Below, in pieces: positions 14,601 through 28,200 of a stretch of 64,000 nt of DNA; positions within the stretch are counted from its first letter, which is position 1, and each line of letters opens with the position of its first letter. The DNA lies in NCBI GenBank assembly GCA_960531495.1, contig OY482855.1:1736001-1800000 (forward strand). Direction: 5' to 3'. The notes beneath the pieces are model-generated. The model ran no database searches, was not told the DNA's origin, and saw only the letters and a program-made list of their open reading frames with translations. The translations under genes and the position numbers were made by a program. This DNA comes from Zeus faber (taxonomy: Eukaryota; Chordata; Actinopteri; Zeiformes; Zeidae).

Positions 14601-15400
14601 AAGATTGAAAGTTTGAAAGAAAGAATGAAAGAATTAAAGAAAGATTGAAAGAAATATTGAAAGAAAGAATGAAAGAAAGATTGAAAGATTAAACAATTGA
14701 AAGAAAGATTGCAAGAAGGATTGAAAAAAGAAAGATTGAAAGAAATAATAAAAGAAAGATTGAACGATTGGAAGAAATATTGAAAGATAGAAAAATTGAA
14801 AGTAAGAAAGATTGAAAGAAATAATGAAAGAAAGATTGAAAGATTGAAAGAAAGAATGAAAGAAAGATTGAAAGATTGAAATATTGAAAGATAGAATGAA
14901 AGAAAGATTGAAAGATTGAAAGAAAGATTGAAAGATTGAAAGATTGAAAGAAAGATTGAATGTTTGAAAGAAAGATTGAAAGAAAGATTGAAAGAAAGAA
15001 AGATTGAAAGAAATAATGAAAGAAAGATTGAACGATTGGAAGAAATATTGAAAGATAAAAAAATTGAAAGTAAGAAAGATTGAAAGAAATAATGAAAGAA
15101 AGATTGAAAGATTGAAAGAAAGAATGAAAGAAAGATTGAAAGATTGAAATATTGAAAGATAGATTGAAAGAAAGATTGAAAGATTGAAAGAAAGATTGAA
15201 AGAAAGATTGAAAGATTGAAAGATTGAAAGAAAGATTGAATGTTTGAAAGAAAGATTGAATGTTTGAAAGAAAGATTGAAAGAAAGATTGAAAGAAAGAA
15301 AGATTGAAAGAAAGAATGAAAGAAAGATTGAAAGATAGATGGAAAGAAAGATTGAAAGAAAGAAACATTGAAAGAATAACAAAAGAAAGATTGAAAGATT
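2677..15400. repeat. Satellite domain A (GACGGACAG / TAAACAATTG variant family)
   Basis: Copies in this part share rare variants absent or scarce to the right: GACGGACAG (for example near 3,503, 4,405, 5,676, 7,527, 8,788, 11,059, 12,437), GACCGACAG (near 2,988 and 3,787), TAAACAATTG followed by a GCAAG block (near 3,060, 3,857, 4,495, 5,767, 7,619, 9,289, 11,150, 12,528, 14,690) and AAATAACAAAAG. Local duplications are visible: an offset of about 799 bp between 3,066-3,308 and 3,865-4,131, and about 810 bp between 10,848 and 11,658. The end point is approximate, because 15.4-15.85 kb is transitional. Confidence 0.8.
4900..9800. repeat. Two about 3-kb higher-order copies inside domain A
   Basis: Variant order is repeated with offsets near 2,893-3,122 bp. 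The block at 6,715-6,897 recurs at 9,608-9,790 (offset 2,893) with the same encoded 60-residue string. Segments ending at 5,024 and 8,146 share more than 100 encoded residues (offset 3,122), and those ending at 6,464 and 9,364 match at offset 2,900. Offset differences show small insertions and deletions between copies. Boundaries are approximate because the unit itself is repetitive. Confidence 0.75.
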
Positions 15401-18400
15401 GGAAGAAATATTGAAAGATAGAAAAATTGAAAGAAAGAAAGATTGAAAAAAAGAATTAAAGAAAGATTGAAAGATTGAAAGAAAGAATGAAAGAAAGATT
15501 GAAAGATTGAAATATTGAAAGAAAGATTGAAAGATTGAAATAAAGATTGAAAGTTTGAAAGAAAGATTGAAAGAAAGATTTAAAGAAAGAAAGATTGAAA
15601 GAAATATTGAAAGAAAGATTGAAAGATTGAAAGAAAGATTGAAAGAAAGAATGAAAGAAAGATTGAACGATTGAAATATTGAAATAAAGAATGAAAGTTT
15701 GAAAGAAAGATTGAAAGAAAGTTTTAAAGAAAGAAAGATTGAAAGTAAAAAAGATTGAAAGAAATATTGAAAGAAAGATTGAAAAATTGAAAGATTGAAA
15801 GAAAGACTAAAAGAAAGAAAGAACGATTGAAAGAAAGATTGAAAGAAAGAAAGATTGAAAGTCATATAAATTGAAAGAAAGAATGAAAGAAAGATTGAAC
15901 GATTAAAAGAAAGATTGAAAGAAAGAAAGATTGAAAGAAAGAATGAAAGACAGATTGAAAGAAAGAATGAAAGAAAGATTGAAAGAAAGAATGAAAGAAT
16001 GAAAAAAAGATTTAAAGATTGAAAGAAATATTGAAAGTAATAAAAATTTAAAGAAAGAATGAAAGAAAGATTGAAAGTAAGAAAGATTGAAAGAAAGATT
16101 GAAAGAACGATTGATAGAAAGATTGAAAGATTGAAAGATTGAAAGAAAGATTGAAAAAAAGAATAAAAGAAAGATTGAAATAATGAAAGAAAGATTGAAA
16201 GAAATAATGAAAGAAGGAATGAAAGAATGAAAGAAAGATTGAAAGAAATATTGAAAGTAAGAAAGATTGAAAAAAAGAATGAAAGAAAGATTGAAAGAAA
16301 GATTGAAAGAAGGAATGAAAGCATGAAAGAAAGATTGAAAGATTGAAAGAAATATTGAAAGAAAGAACGATTGAAAGATTGAAAGAAAGAATGAAAGATT
16401 GAAAGAAAGATTGAAAGATTGAAAGAAAGATTGAAAAAATGAAAGATTGAAAGAAAGAATAAAAGAAAGATTGAAAGATTGAAAGAAAGAATGAAAGAAA
16501 GATTAAAGGAAGGAATGAAAGAATGAAAGAAAGATTGAAAGATTGAAAGAAATATTGAAAGGAAGAAAGATTGAAAGTAAGAAAGATTGAAAGATTAAAA
16601 AAAAGAATAAAAGAAAGATTGAAAGATTGAAAAAAAGATTGAACGAAATAATGAAAGAAAGATTGAAAGAAATAATGAAAGAAGGAATGAAAGAATGAAA
16701 GAAAGATTGAAAGAAATATTGAACGTAAGAAAGATTGAAAAAAAGAATGAATAAAAGATTGAAAGAAAGATTGAAAAAAAGAAAGATTTAAAGAAATATT
16801 GAAAGAAAAATTTAAACAAAGATTGAAAGACTGAAAGAAAGATTGAATGAAAGAATGAAAGAAAGATTGAAAGAAAGATTGAAAGAAAGAACGATTGAAA
16901 GTCATAAATTGAAAGAAAGAATGAAAGAAGATTGAAAGATTAAATGATTGAAAGAAAGATTGAAAGAAATAATGAAAGAAAGATTGAAAGAAATAATGGA
17001 AGAAGTAATGAAAGAATGAAAGAAAGATTGAAAGAAAGATGGAAAAAAGAAAGATTGAAAGAAATATTGAAAGAAAAATTTAAAGAAAGATTGAAAGATT
17101 GAAAGAAAGATTGAAAAAAAGAATAAAAGAAAGATTGAAAGATTGAAAGAAAGATTGAAATAAATAATGAAAGAAAGATTAAAGGAAGGAATGAAAGAAT
17201 GAAAGAAAGAAAGATTGAAAGATTGAAAAAAAGATTGAAAGAAATAATGAAAGAAAGATTGAAAGAAATAATGAAAGAAGGAATGAAAGAATGAAAGAAA
17301 GATTGAAAGAAATATTGAAAGTAAGAAAGATTGAAAAAAAGAATGAAAGAAAGATTGAAAGAAAGATTGAAAAAAAGAAAGATTTGAAGAAATATTGAAA
17401 GAAAAATTTAAACAAAGATTGAAAGAAAGAATGAAAGAAAGAATGAAAGAATGAAAAAAAGATTTAAAGAATGAAAGAAAGATTGAAAGAAAGATTGAAA
17501 GAAAGAAAGATTGAAAGTCATTTAAATAGAAAGAAAGAATGAAAGAAAGATTGAACGATTGAAAGAAAGATTGAAATAAAGAAAGATTGAAAGAAAGGAT
17601 GAAAGACAGATTGAAAGAAAGAATGAAAGAAAGATTGAAAGAAAGAATGAAAGAATGAAAAAAAGATATAAAGATTGAAAGAAATATTGAAAGAAAGAAA
17701 GATTGAAAGTAATAAAAATTGAAAGAAAGACTGAAAGAAAGATTGAAAGTAAGAAAGATTGAAAGAAAGATTGAAAGAAAGATTGATAGAAAGATTGAAA
17801 GATTGAAAGATTGAAAGAAAGATTGAAAAAAAGAATAAAAGAAAGATTGAAAGATTGAAAAAAAGATTGAACGAAATAATGAAAGAAAGATTGAAAGAAA
17901 TAATGAAAGATTGAAAGAAAGAATGAAAGAAAGATTGAAAGAAAGAAAGATTGAAAGACAGATTAAAAGAAAGAATGAAAGAAAGATTGAAAGAAAGAAT
18001 GAAAGAATGAAAAAAAGATTTAAAGATTGAAAGAAGTATTGAAAGAAAGAAAGATTGAAAGTAATAAAAATTGAAAGAAAGACTGAAAGAAAGATTGAAA
18101 GTAAGAAAGATTGAAAAAAAGATTGAAAAGAAAGATTGATAGAAAGATTGAAAGATTGAAAGAAAGATTGAAAAAAACAATAAAAGAAAGATTGAAAGAT
18201 TGAAAGAAAGATTGAAATAAATAATGAAAGAAAGATTAAAGGAAGGAATGAAAGAATGAAAGAAAGATTGAAAGATTGAAAGAAATATTGAAAGAAAGAA
18301 AAATTGAAAGTAAGAAAGATTGAAAGATTGAAATAAAGAATAAAAGAAAGATTGAAAGATTGAAAAAAAGATTGAAAGAAATAATGAAAGAAAGATTGAA

Positions 18401-21400
18401 AGAAATAATGAAAGAAGGAATGAAAGAATGAAAGAAAGATTGAAAGAAATATTGAAAGTAAGAAAGATTGAAAAAAAGAATGAAAGAAAGATTGAAAGAA
18501 AGATTGAAAAAAAGAAAGATTTAAAGAAATATTGAAAGAAAAATTTAAACAAAGATTGAAAGACTGAAAGAAAGATTGAAAGAAAGAATGAAAGAATGAA
18601 AGAAAGATTGAAAGAAAGATTGAAAGAAAGAAAGATTGAAAGTCATATAAATTGAAAGAAAGAATGAAAGAAAGATTGAACGATTGAAAGAAAGAAAGAT
18701 TGAAAGAAAGAATGAAAGACAGATTGAAAGAAAGAATGAAAGAAAGATTGAAAGAAAGAATGAAAGAATGAAAAAAAGATTTAAAGATTGAAAGAAATAT
18801 TGAAAGTAATAAAAATTTAAAGAAAGAATTAAAGAAAGATTGAAAGTAAGAATGAAAGAAAGATTAAAGGAAGGAATGAAAGAATGAAAGAAAGATTGAA
18901 AGATTGAAAGAAATATTGAAAGGAAGAAAGATTGAAAGTAAGAAAGATTGAAAGATTAAAAAAAAGAATAAAAGAAAGATTGAAAGATTGAAAAAAAGAT
19001 TGAACGAAATAATGAAAGAAAGATTGAAAGAAATAATGAAAGAAGGAATGAAAGAATGAAAGAAAGATTGAAAGAAATATTGAACGTAAGAAAGATTGAA
19101 AAAAAGAATGAATAAAAGATTGAAAGAAAGATTGAAAAAAAGAAAGATTTAAAGAAATATTGAAAGAAAAATTTAAACAAAGATTGAAAGACTGAAAGAA
19201 AGATTGAAAGAAAGAATGAAAGAATGAAAGAAAGATTGAAAGAAAGAAAGATTGAAAGTCATATAAATTGAAAGAAAGAATGAAAGAAAGATTGAAAGAT
19301 TAAATGATTGAAAGAAAGATTGAAAGAAAGATTGAAAAAAAGAAAGATTTGAAGAAATATTGAAAGAAAAATTTAAACAAAGATTGAAAGACTGAAAGAA
19401 AGATTGAAAGAAAGAATGAAAGAAAGATTGAAAGAAAGATTGAAAGAAAGAAAGATTGAAAGTCATATAAATTGAAAGAAAGAATGAAAGAAAGATTGAA
19501 AGAAAGAATGAAAGAAATATTGAAAGAAAGAATGAAAAAAAGATTTAAAGAATGAAAGAAAGATTGAAAGAAAGATTGAAAGAAAGAAAGATTGAAAGTC
19601 ATTTAAATAGAAAGAAAGAATGAAAGAAAGATTGAACGATTGAAAGAAAGATTGAAATAAAGAAAGATTGAAAGAAAGAATGAAAAAAATATATAAAGAT
19701 TGAAAGAAATATTGAAAGAAAGAAAGATTGAAAGTAATAAAAATTGAAAGAAAAACTGAAAGAAAGATTGAAAGAAAGAAAGATTGAAAGAAAGATTGAA
19801 AGAAAGATTGATAGAAAGATTGAAAGATTGAAAGATTGAAAGAAAGATTGAAAAAAAGAATAAAAGAAAGATTGAAAGAAAGATTGAAATAAATAATGAA
19901 AGAAAGATTAAAGGAAGGAATGAAAGAATGAAAGAAAGATTGAAAGATTGAATGAAATATTGAAAGAAAGAAAGATTGAAAGTAAGAAAGATTGAAAGAT
20001 TAAAAAAAAGAATAAAAGAAAGATTGAAAGATTGAAAAAAATATTGAACGAAATAATGAAAGAAAGATTGAAAGAAATAATGAAAGATTGAAAGAAAGAA
20101 TGAAAGAATGAAAGAAAGATTGAAAGAAAGAAAGATTGAAAGAAAGAATGAAAGACCGATTGAAAGAAAGAATGAAAGAAAGATTGAAAGAAAGAATGAA
20201 AGAATGAAAAAAAGATTTAAAGATTGAAAGAAGTATTGAAAGAAAGAAAGATTGAAAGTAATAAAAATTGAAAGAAAGACTGAAAGAAAGATTGAAAGTA
20301 AGAAAGATTGAAAAAAAGATTGAAAAGAAAGATTGATAGAAAGATTGAAAGAAAGATTGAAAAAAACAATAAAAGAAAGATTGAAAGATTGAGAGAAAGA
20401 TTGAAATAAATAATGAAAGAAAGATTAAAGGAAGGAATGAAAGAATGAAAGAAAGATTGAAAGATTGAAAGAAATATTGAAAGAAAGAAAAATTGAAAGT
20501 AAGAAAGATTGAAATAAAGAATAAAAGAAAGATTGAAAGATTGAAAAAAAGATTGAAAGAAATAATGAAAGAAGGAATGAAAGAATGAAAGAAAGATTGA
20601 AAGAAATATTGAAAGTAAGAAAGATTGAAAAAAAGAATGAAAGAAAGATTGAAAGAAAGATTGAAAAAAAGAAAGATTTAAAGAAATATTGAAAGAAAAA
20701 TTTAAACAAAGATTGAAAGACTGAAAGAAAGATTGAAAGAAAGAATGAAAGAATGAAAGAAAGATTGAAAGAAAGATTGAAAGAAAGAAAGATTGAAAGT
20801 CATATTAATTGAAAGAAAGAATGAAAGAAAGATTGAACGATTGAAAGAAAGATTGAAAGAAAGAAAGATTGAAAGAAAGAATGAAAGACAGATTGAAAGA
20901 AAGAATGAAAGAAAGATTGAAAGAAAGAATGAAAGAATGAAAAAAAGATTTAAAGATTGAAAGAAATATTGAAAGAAAGAAAGATTGAAAGTAATAAAAA
21001 TTTAAAGAAAGAATGAAAGAAAGATTGAAAGTAAGAAAGATTGAGAGAAAGATTGAAAGAAAGATTGATAGAAAGATTGAAAGATTGAAAGAAAGATTGA
21101 AAAAAAGAATAAAAGAAAGATTGAAAGATTGAAAAAAAGATTGAAAGAAATAATGAAAGAAAGATTGAAAGAAATAATGAAAGAAGGAATGAAAGAATGA
21201 AAGAAAGATTGAAAGAAATATTGAAAGTAAGAAAGATTGAAAAAAAGAATGAAAGAAAGATTGAAAGAAAGATTGAAAAAAAGAAAGATTTAAAGAAATA
21301 TTGAAAGAAAAATTTAAACAAAGATTGAAAGACTGAAAGAAAGATTGAAAGAAAGAATGAAAGAAAGATTGAAAGAAAGATTGAAAGAAAGAAAGATTGA

Positions 21401-24400
21401 AAGTCATATAAATTGAAAGAAAGAATGAAAGAAAGATTGAACGATTGAAAGAAAGATTGAAAGAAAGAAAGATTGAAAGAAAGAATGAAAGACAGATTGA
21501 AAGAAAGAATGAAAGAAAGATTGAAAGAAAGAATGAAAGAATGAAAAAAAGATTTAAAGATTGAAAGAAATATTGAAAGTAATAAAAATTTAAAGAAAGA
21601 ATTAAAGAAAGATTGAAAGTAAGAAAGATTGAAAGAAAGATTGAAAGAAAGAATGAAAGAAAGATTAAAGGAAGGAATGAAAGAATGAAAGAAAGATTGA
21701 AAGATTGAAAGAAATATTGAAAGGAAGAAAGATTGAAAGTAAGAAAGATTGAAAGATTAAAAAAAAGAATAAAAGAAAGATTGAAAGATTGAAAAAAAGA
21801 TTGAATGAAATAATGAAAGAAAGATTGAAAGAAATAATGAAAGAAGGAATGAAAGAATGAAAGAAAGATTGAAAGAAATATTGAACGTAAGAAAGATTGA
21901 AATAAAGAATGAATAAAAGATTGAAAGAAAGATTGAAAAAAAGAAAGATTTAAAGAAATATTGAAAGAAAAATTTAAACAAAGATTGAAAGACTGAAAGA
22001 AAGATTGAAAGAAAGAATGAAAGAATGAAAGAAAGAAAGATTGAAAGTCATATAAATTGAAAGAAAGAATGAAAGAAAGATTGAAAGATTAAATGATTGA
22101 AAGAAAGATTGAAAGAAATAATGAAAGAAAGATTGAAAGAAATAATGGAAGAAGGAATGAAAGAATGAAAGAAAGATTGAAAGAAATACTGAAAGTAAGA
22201 AAGATTGAAAAAAAGAATGAAAGAAAGATTGAAAGAAAGATGGAAAAAAAGAAAGATTGAAAGAAATATTGAAAGAAAAATTTAAAGAAAGATTGAAAGA
22301 TTGAAAGATTGAAAGAAAGATTGAAAAAAAGAATAAAAGAAAGATTGAAAGATTGAAAGAAAGATTGAAATAAATAATGAAAGAAAGATAAAAGGAAGGA
22401 ATGAAAGAATGAATGAAAGATTGAAAGATTGAAAGAAATATTGAAAGAAAGAAAGATTGAAAGTAAGAAAGATTGAAAGATTGAAAAAAAGATTGTTAGA
22501 AATAATGAAAGAAAGATTGAAAGAAATAATGAAAGAAGGAATGAAAGAATGAAAGAAAGATTGAAAGAAATATTGAAAGTAAGAAAGATTGAAAAAAAGA
22601 ATGAAAGAAAGATTGAAAGAAAGATTGAAAGAAGGAATGAAAGAATGAAAGAAAGATTGAAAGATTGAAAGAAATATTGAAAGAAAGAACGATTGAAAGA
22701 TTGAAAGAAAGAATGAAAGATTGAAAGAAAGATTGAAAGATTGAAAGATTGAAAGAAAGAATAAAAGAAAGATTGAAAGAACGATTGAAAGATTGAAAGA
22801 AAGAATGAAAGAAAGATTAAAGGAAGGAATGAAAGAATGAAAGAAAGATTGAAAGATTGAAAGAAATATTGAAAGGAAGAAAGATTGAAAGTAAGAAAGA
22901 TTGAAAGATTAAAAAAAAGAATAAAAGAAAGATTGAAAGATTGAAAAAAAGATTGAACGAAATAATGAAAGAAAGATTGAAAGAAATAATGAAAGAAGGA
23001 ATGAAAGAATGAAAGAAAGATTGAAAGAAATATTGAACGTAAGAAAGATTGAAAAAAAGAATGAATAAAAGATTGAAAGAAAGATTGAAAAAAAGAAAGA
23101 TTTAAAGAAATATTGAAAGAAAAATTTAAACAAAGATTGAAAGACTGAAAGAAAGATTGAAAGAAAGAATGAAAGAATGAAAGAAAGATTGAAAGAAAGA
23201 TTGAAAGAAAGAACGATTGAAAGTCATATAAATTGAAAGAAAGAATGAAAGAAAGATTGAAAGATTAAATGATTGAAAGAAAGATTGAAAGAAATAATGA
23301 AAGAAAGATTGAAAGAAATAATGGAAGAAGTAATGAAAGAATGAAAGAAAGATTGAAAGAAATACTGAAAGTAAGAAAGATTGAAAAAAAGAATGAAAGA
23401 AAGATTGAAAGAAAGATGGAAAAAAGAAAGATTGAAAGAAATATTGAAAGAAAAATTTAAAGAAAGATTGAAAGATTGAAAGAAAGGATGAAAAAAAGAA
23501 TAAAAGAAAGATTGAAAGATTGAAAGAAAGATTGAAATAAATAATGAAAGAAAGATTAAAGGAAGGAATGAAAGAATGAAAGAAAGAAAGATTGAAAGAT
23601 TGAAAAAAAGATTGAAAGAAATAATGAAAGAAAGATTGAAAGAAATAATGAAAGAAGGAAAGAAAGATTGAAAGAAATATTGAAAGTAAGAAAGATTGAA
23701 AAAAAGAATGAAAGAAAGATTGAAAGAAAGATTGAAAAAAAGAAAGATTTGAAGAAATATTGAAAGAAAAATTTAAACAAAGATTGAAAGACTGAAAGAA
23801 AGATTGAAAGAAAGAATGAAAGAAAGATTGAAAGAAAGATTGAAAGAAAGAAAGATTGAAAGTCATATAAATTGAAAGAAAGAATGAAAGAAAGATTGAA
23901 AGAAAGAATGAAAGAAATATTGAAAGAAAGAATGAAAAAAAGATTTAAAGAATGAAAGAAAGATTGAAAGAAAGATTGAAAGAAAGAAAGATTGAAAGTC
24001 ATTTAAATAGAAAGAAAGAATGAAAGAAAGATTGAACGATTGAAAGAAAGATTGAAAGAAAGAATGAAAGAATGAAAAAAAGATATAAAGATTGAAAGAA
24101 ATATTGAAAGAAAGAAAGATTGAAAGTAATAAAAATTGAAAGAAAAACTGAAAGAAAGATTGAAAGTAAGAAAGATTGAAAGAAAGATTGAAAGAAAGAT
24201 TGATAGAAAGATTGAAAGATTGAAAGATTGAAAGAAAGATTGAAAAAAAGAATAAAAGAAAGATTGAAAGAAAGATTGAAATAAATAATGAAAGAAAGAT
24301 TAAAGTAAGGAATGAAAGAATGAAAGAAAGATTGAAAGATTGAATGAAATATTGAAAGAAAGAAAGATTGAAAGTAAGAAAGATTGAAAGATTAAAAAAA

Positions 24401-25227
24401 AGAATAAAAGAAAGATTGAAAGATTGAAAAAAAGATTGAACGAAATAATGAAAGAAAGATTGAAAGAAATAATGAAAGATTGAAAGAAAGAATGAAAGAA
24501 TGAAAGAAAGATTGAAAGAAAGAAAGATTGAAAGAAAGAATGAAAGACCGATTGAAAGAAAGAATGAAAGAAAGATTGAAAGAAAGAATGAAAGAATGAA
24601 AAAAAGATTTAAAGATTGAAAGAAGTATTGAAAGAAAGAAAGATTGAAAGTAATAAAAATTGAAAGAAAGACTGAAAGAAAGATTGAAAGTAAGAAAGAT
24701 TGAAAAAAAGATTGAAAAGAAAGATTGATAGAAAGATTGAAAGATTGAAAGATTGAAAGAAAGATTGAAAAAAACAATAAAAGAAAGATTGAAAGATTGA
24801 AAGAAAGATTGAAATAAATAATGAAAGAAAGATTAAAGGAAGGAATGAAAGAATGAAAGAAAGATTGAAAGATTGAAAGAAATATTGAAAGAAAGAAAAA
24901 TTGAAAGTAAGAAAGATTGAAAGATTGAAATAAAGAATAAAAGAAAGATTGAAAGATTGAAAAAAAGATTGAAAGAAATAATGAAAGAAAGATTGAAAGA
25001 AATAATGAAAGAAGGAATGAAAGAATGAAAGAAAGATTGAAAGAAATATTGAAAGTAAGAAAGATTGAAAAAAAGAATGAAAGAAAGATTGAAAGAAAGA
25101 TTGAAAAAAAGAAAGATTTAAAGAAAAATTTAAACAAAGATTGAAAGACTGAAAGAAAGATTGAAAGAAAGAATGAAAGAATGAAAGAATGAAAGAAAGA
25201 TTGAAAGAAAGATTGAAAGAAAGAAAG

Positions 25228-28200
25228 ATTGAAAGTCATATAAATTTAAAGAAAGAATGAAAGAAAGATTGAACGATTGAAAGAAAGATTGAAAGAAAGA
25301 ATGAAAGACAGATTGAAAGAAAGAATGAAAGAAAGATTGAAAGAAAGAATGAAAGAATGAAAAAAAGATTTAAAGATTGAAAGAAATATTGAAAGAAAGA
25401 AAGATTGAAAGTAATAAAAATTTAAAGAAAGAATGAAAGAAAGATTGAAAGAAAGATTGAAAGAAAGATTGATAGAAAGATTGAAAGAAAGATTGAAAAA
25501 AAGAATAAAAGAAAGATTGAAAGATTGAAAAAAAGATTGAAAGAAATAATGAAAGAAAGATTGAAAGAAATAATGAAAGAAGGAATGAAAGAATGAAAGA
25601 AAGATTGAAAGAAATATTGAAAGTAAGAAAGATTGAAAAAAAGAATGAAAGAAAGATTGAAAGAAAGATTGAAAAAAAGAAAGATTTAAAGAAAAATTGA
25701 AAGAAAAATTTAAACAAAGATTGAAAGACTGAAAGAAAGATTGAAAGAAAGAATGAAAGAATGAAAGAATGAAAGAAAGATTGAAAGAAAGATTGAAAGA
25801 AAGATTGAACGATTGAAAGAAAGAAAGATTGAAAGAAAGAATGAAAGACAGATTGAAAGAAAGAATGAAAGAAAGATTGAAAGAAAGAATGAAAGAATGA
25901 AAAAAAGATTTAAAGATTGAAAGAAATATTGAAAGTAATAAAAATTTAAAGAAAGAATGAAAGAAAGATTGAAAGTAAGAAAGATTGAAAGAAAGATTGA
26001 AAGAACGATTGATAGAAAGATTGAAAGATTGAAAGAAAGATTGAAAAAAAGAATAAAAGAAAGATTGAAAGAATGAAAGAAAGATTGAAATTAATAATGA
26101 AAGAAAGATTGAAAGAAGGAATGAAAGAATGAAAGAAAGATTGAAAGATTAAAAGAAATATTGAAAGAAAGAACGATTGAAAGATTGAAAGAAAGAATGA
26201 AAGATTGAAAGAAAGATTGAAAGATTGAAAGAAAGATTGAAAAAATGAAAGATTGAAAGAAAGAATAAAAACAAGATTGAAAGAACGATTGAAAGATTGA
26301 AAGAAAGAATGACAGAAAGATTAAAGAAAGGAATGAAAGAATGAAAGAAAGATTGAAAGATTGAAAGAAATTTTGAAAGGAAGAAAGATTGAAAGTAAGA
26401 AAGATTGAAAGATTAAAAAAAAGAATAAAAGAAAGATTGAAAGATTGAAAAAAAGATTGAACGAAATAATGAAAGAAAGATTGAAAGAAATAATGAAAGA
26501 AGGAATGAAAGAATGAAAGAAAGATTGAAAGAAATATTTAAAGTAAGAAAGATTGAAAAAAAGAATGAATAAAAGATTGAAAGAAAGATTGAAAAAAAGA
26601 AAGATTTAAAGAAATATTGAAAGAAAAATTTAAACAAAGATTGAAAGACTGAAAGAAAGATTGAAAGAAAGAATGAAAGAATGAAAGAAAGATTGAAAGA
26701 AAGATTGAAAGAAAGAAAGATTGAAAGTCATATAAATTGAAAGAAAGATTGAAAGATTAAATGATTGAAAGAAAGATTGAAAGAAATAATGAAAGAAAGA
26801 TTGAAAGAAATAATGGAAGAAGGAATGAAAGATTGAAAGAAATACTGAAAGTAAGAAAGATTGAAAAAAAGAATGAAAGAAAGATTGAAAGAAAGATGGA
26901 AAAAAAGAAAGATTGAAAGAAAAATTTAAAGAAAGATTGAAAGATTGAAAGATTGAAAGAAAGATTGAAAAAAAGAATAAAAGAAAGATTGAAAGATTGA
27001 AAGAAAGATTGAAATAAATAATGAAAGAAAGATTAAAGGAAGGAATGAAAGAATGAATGAAAGATTGAAAGAAATATTGAAAGAAAGAAAGATTGAAAGT
27101 AAGAAAGATTGAAAGATTGAAAAAAAGATTGTTAGAAATAATGAAAGAAAGATTGAAAGAAATAATGAAAGAAGGAATGAAAGAATGAAAGAAAGATTGA
27201 AAGAAATATTGAAAGTAAGAAAGATTGAAAAAAAGAATGAAAGAAAGATTGAAAGAAAGATTGAAAGAATGAAAGAAAGATTGAAAGATTGAAAGAAATA
27301 TTGAAAGAAAGAACGATTGAAAGATTGAAAGAAAGAATGAAAGATTGAAAGAAAGATTGAAAGAAAGATTGAAAAAATGAAAGATTGAAAGAAAGAATAA
27401 AAGAAAGATTGAAAGAACGATTGAAAGATTGAAAGAAAGAATGATAGAAAGATTAAAGGAAGGAATGAAAGAATGAAAGAAAGATTGAAAGATTGAAAGA
27501 AATATTGAAAGGAAGAAAGATTGAAAGTAAGAAAGATTGAAAGATTAAAAAAAAGAATAAAAGAAAGATTGAAAGATTGAAAAAAAGATTGAACGAAATA
27601 ATGAAAGAAAGATTGAAAGAAATAATGAAAGAAGGAATGAAAGAATGTAAGAAAGATTGAAAGAAATATTGAAAGTAAGAAAGATTGAAAAAAAGAATGA
27701 ATAAAAGATTGAAAGAAAGATTGAAAAAAAGAAAGATTTAAAGAAATATTGAAAGAAAAATTTAAACAAAGATTGAAAGACTGAAAGAAAGATTGAAAGA
27801 AAGAATGAAAGAATGAAAGAATGAAAGAAAGATTGAAAGAAAGATTGAAAGAAAGAAAGATTGAAAGTCATATAAATTGAAAGAAAGAATGAAAGAAAGA
27901 TTGAAAGATTAAATGATTGAAAGAAAGATTGAAAGAAATAATGAAAGAAATAATGGAAGAAGGAATGAAAGAATGAAAGAAAGATTGAAAGAAATACTGA
28001 AAGTAAGAAAGATTGAAAAAAAGAATGAAAGAAAGATTGAAAGAAAGATGGAAAAAAAGAAAGATTGAAAGAAATATTGAAAGAAAAATTTAAAGAAAGA
28101 TTGAAAGATTGAAAGAAAGATTGAAAAAAAGAATGAAAGAAAGATTAAAAGATTGAAAGAAAGATTGAAATAAATATTGAAAGAAAGATTAAAGGAAGGA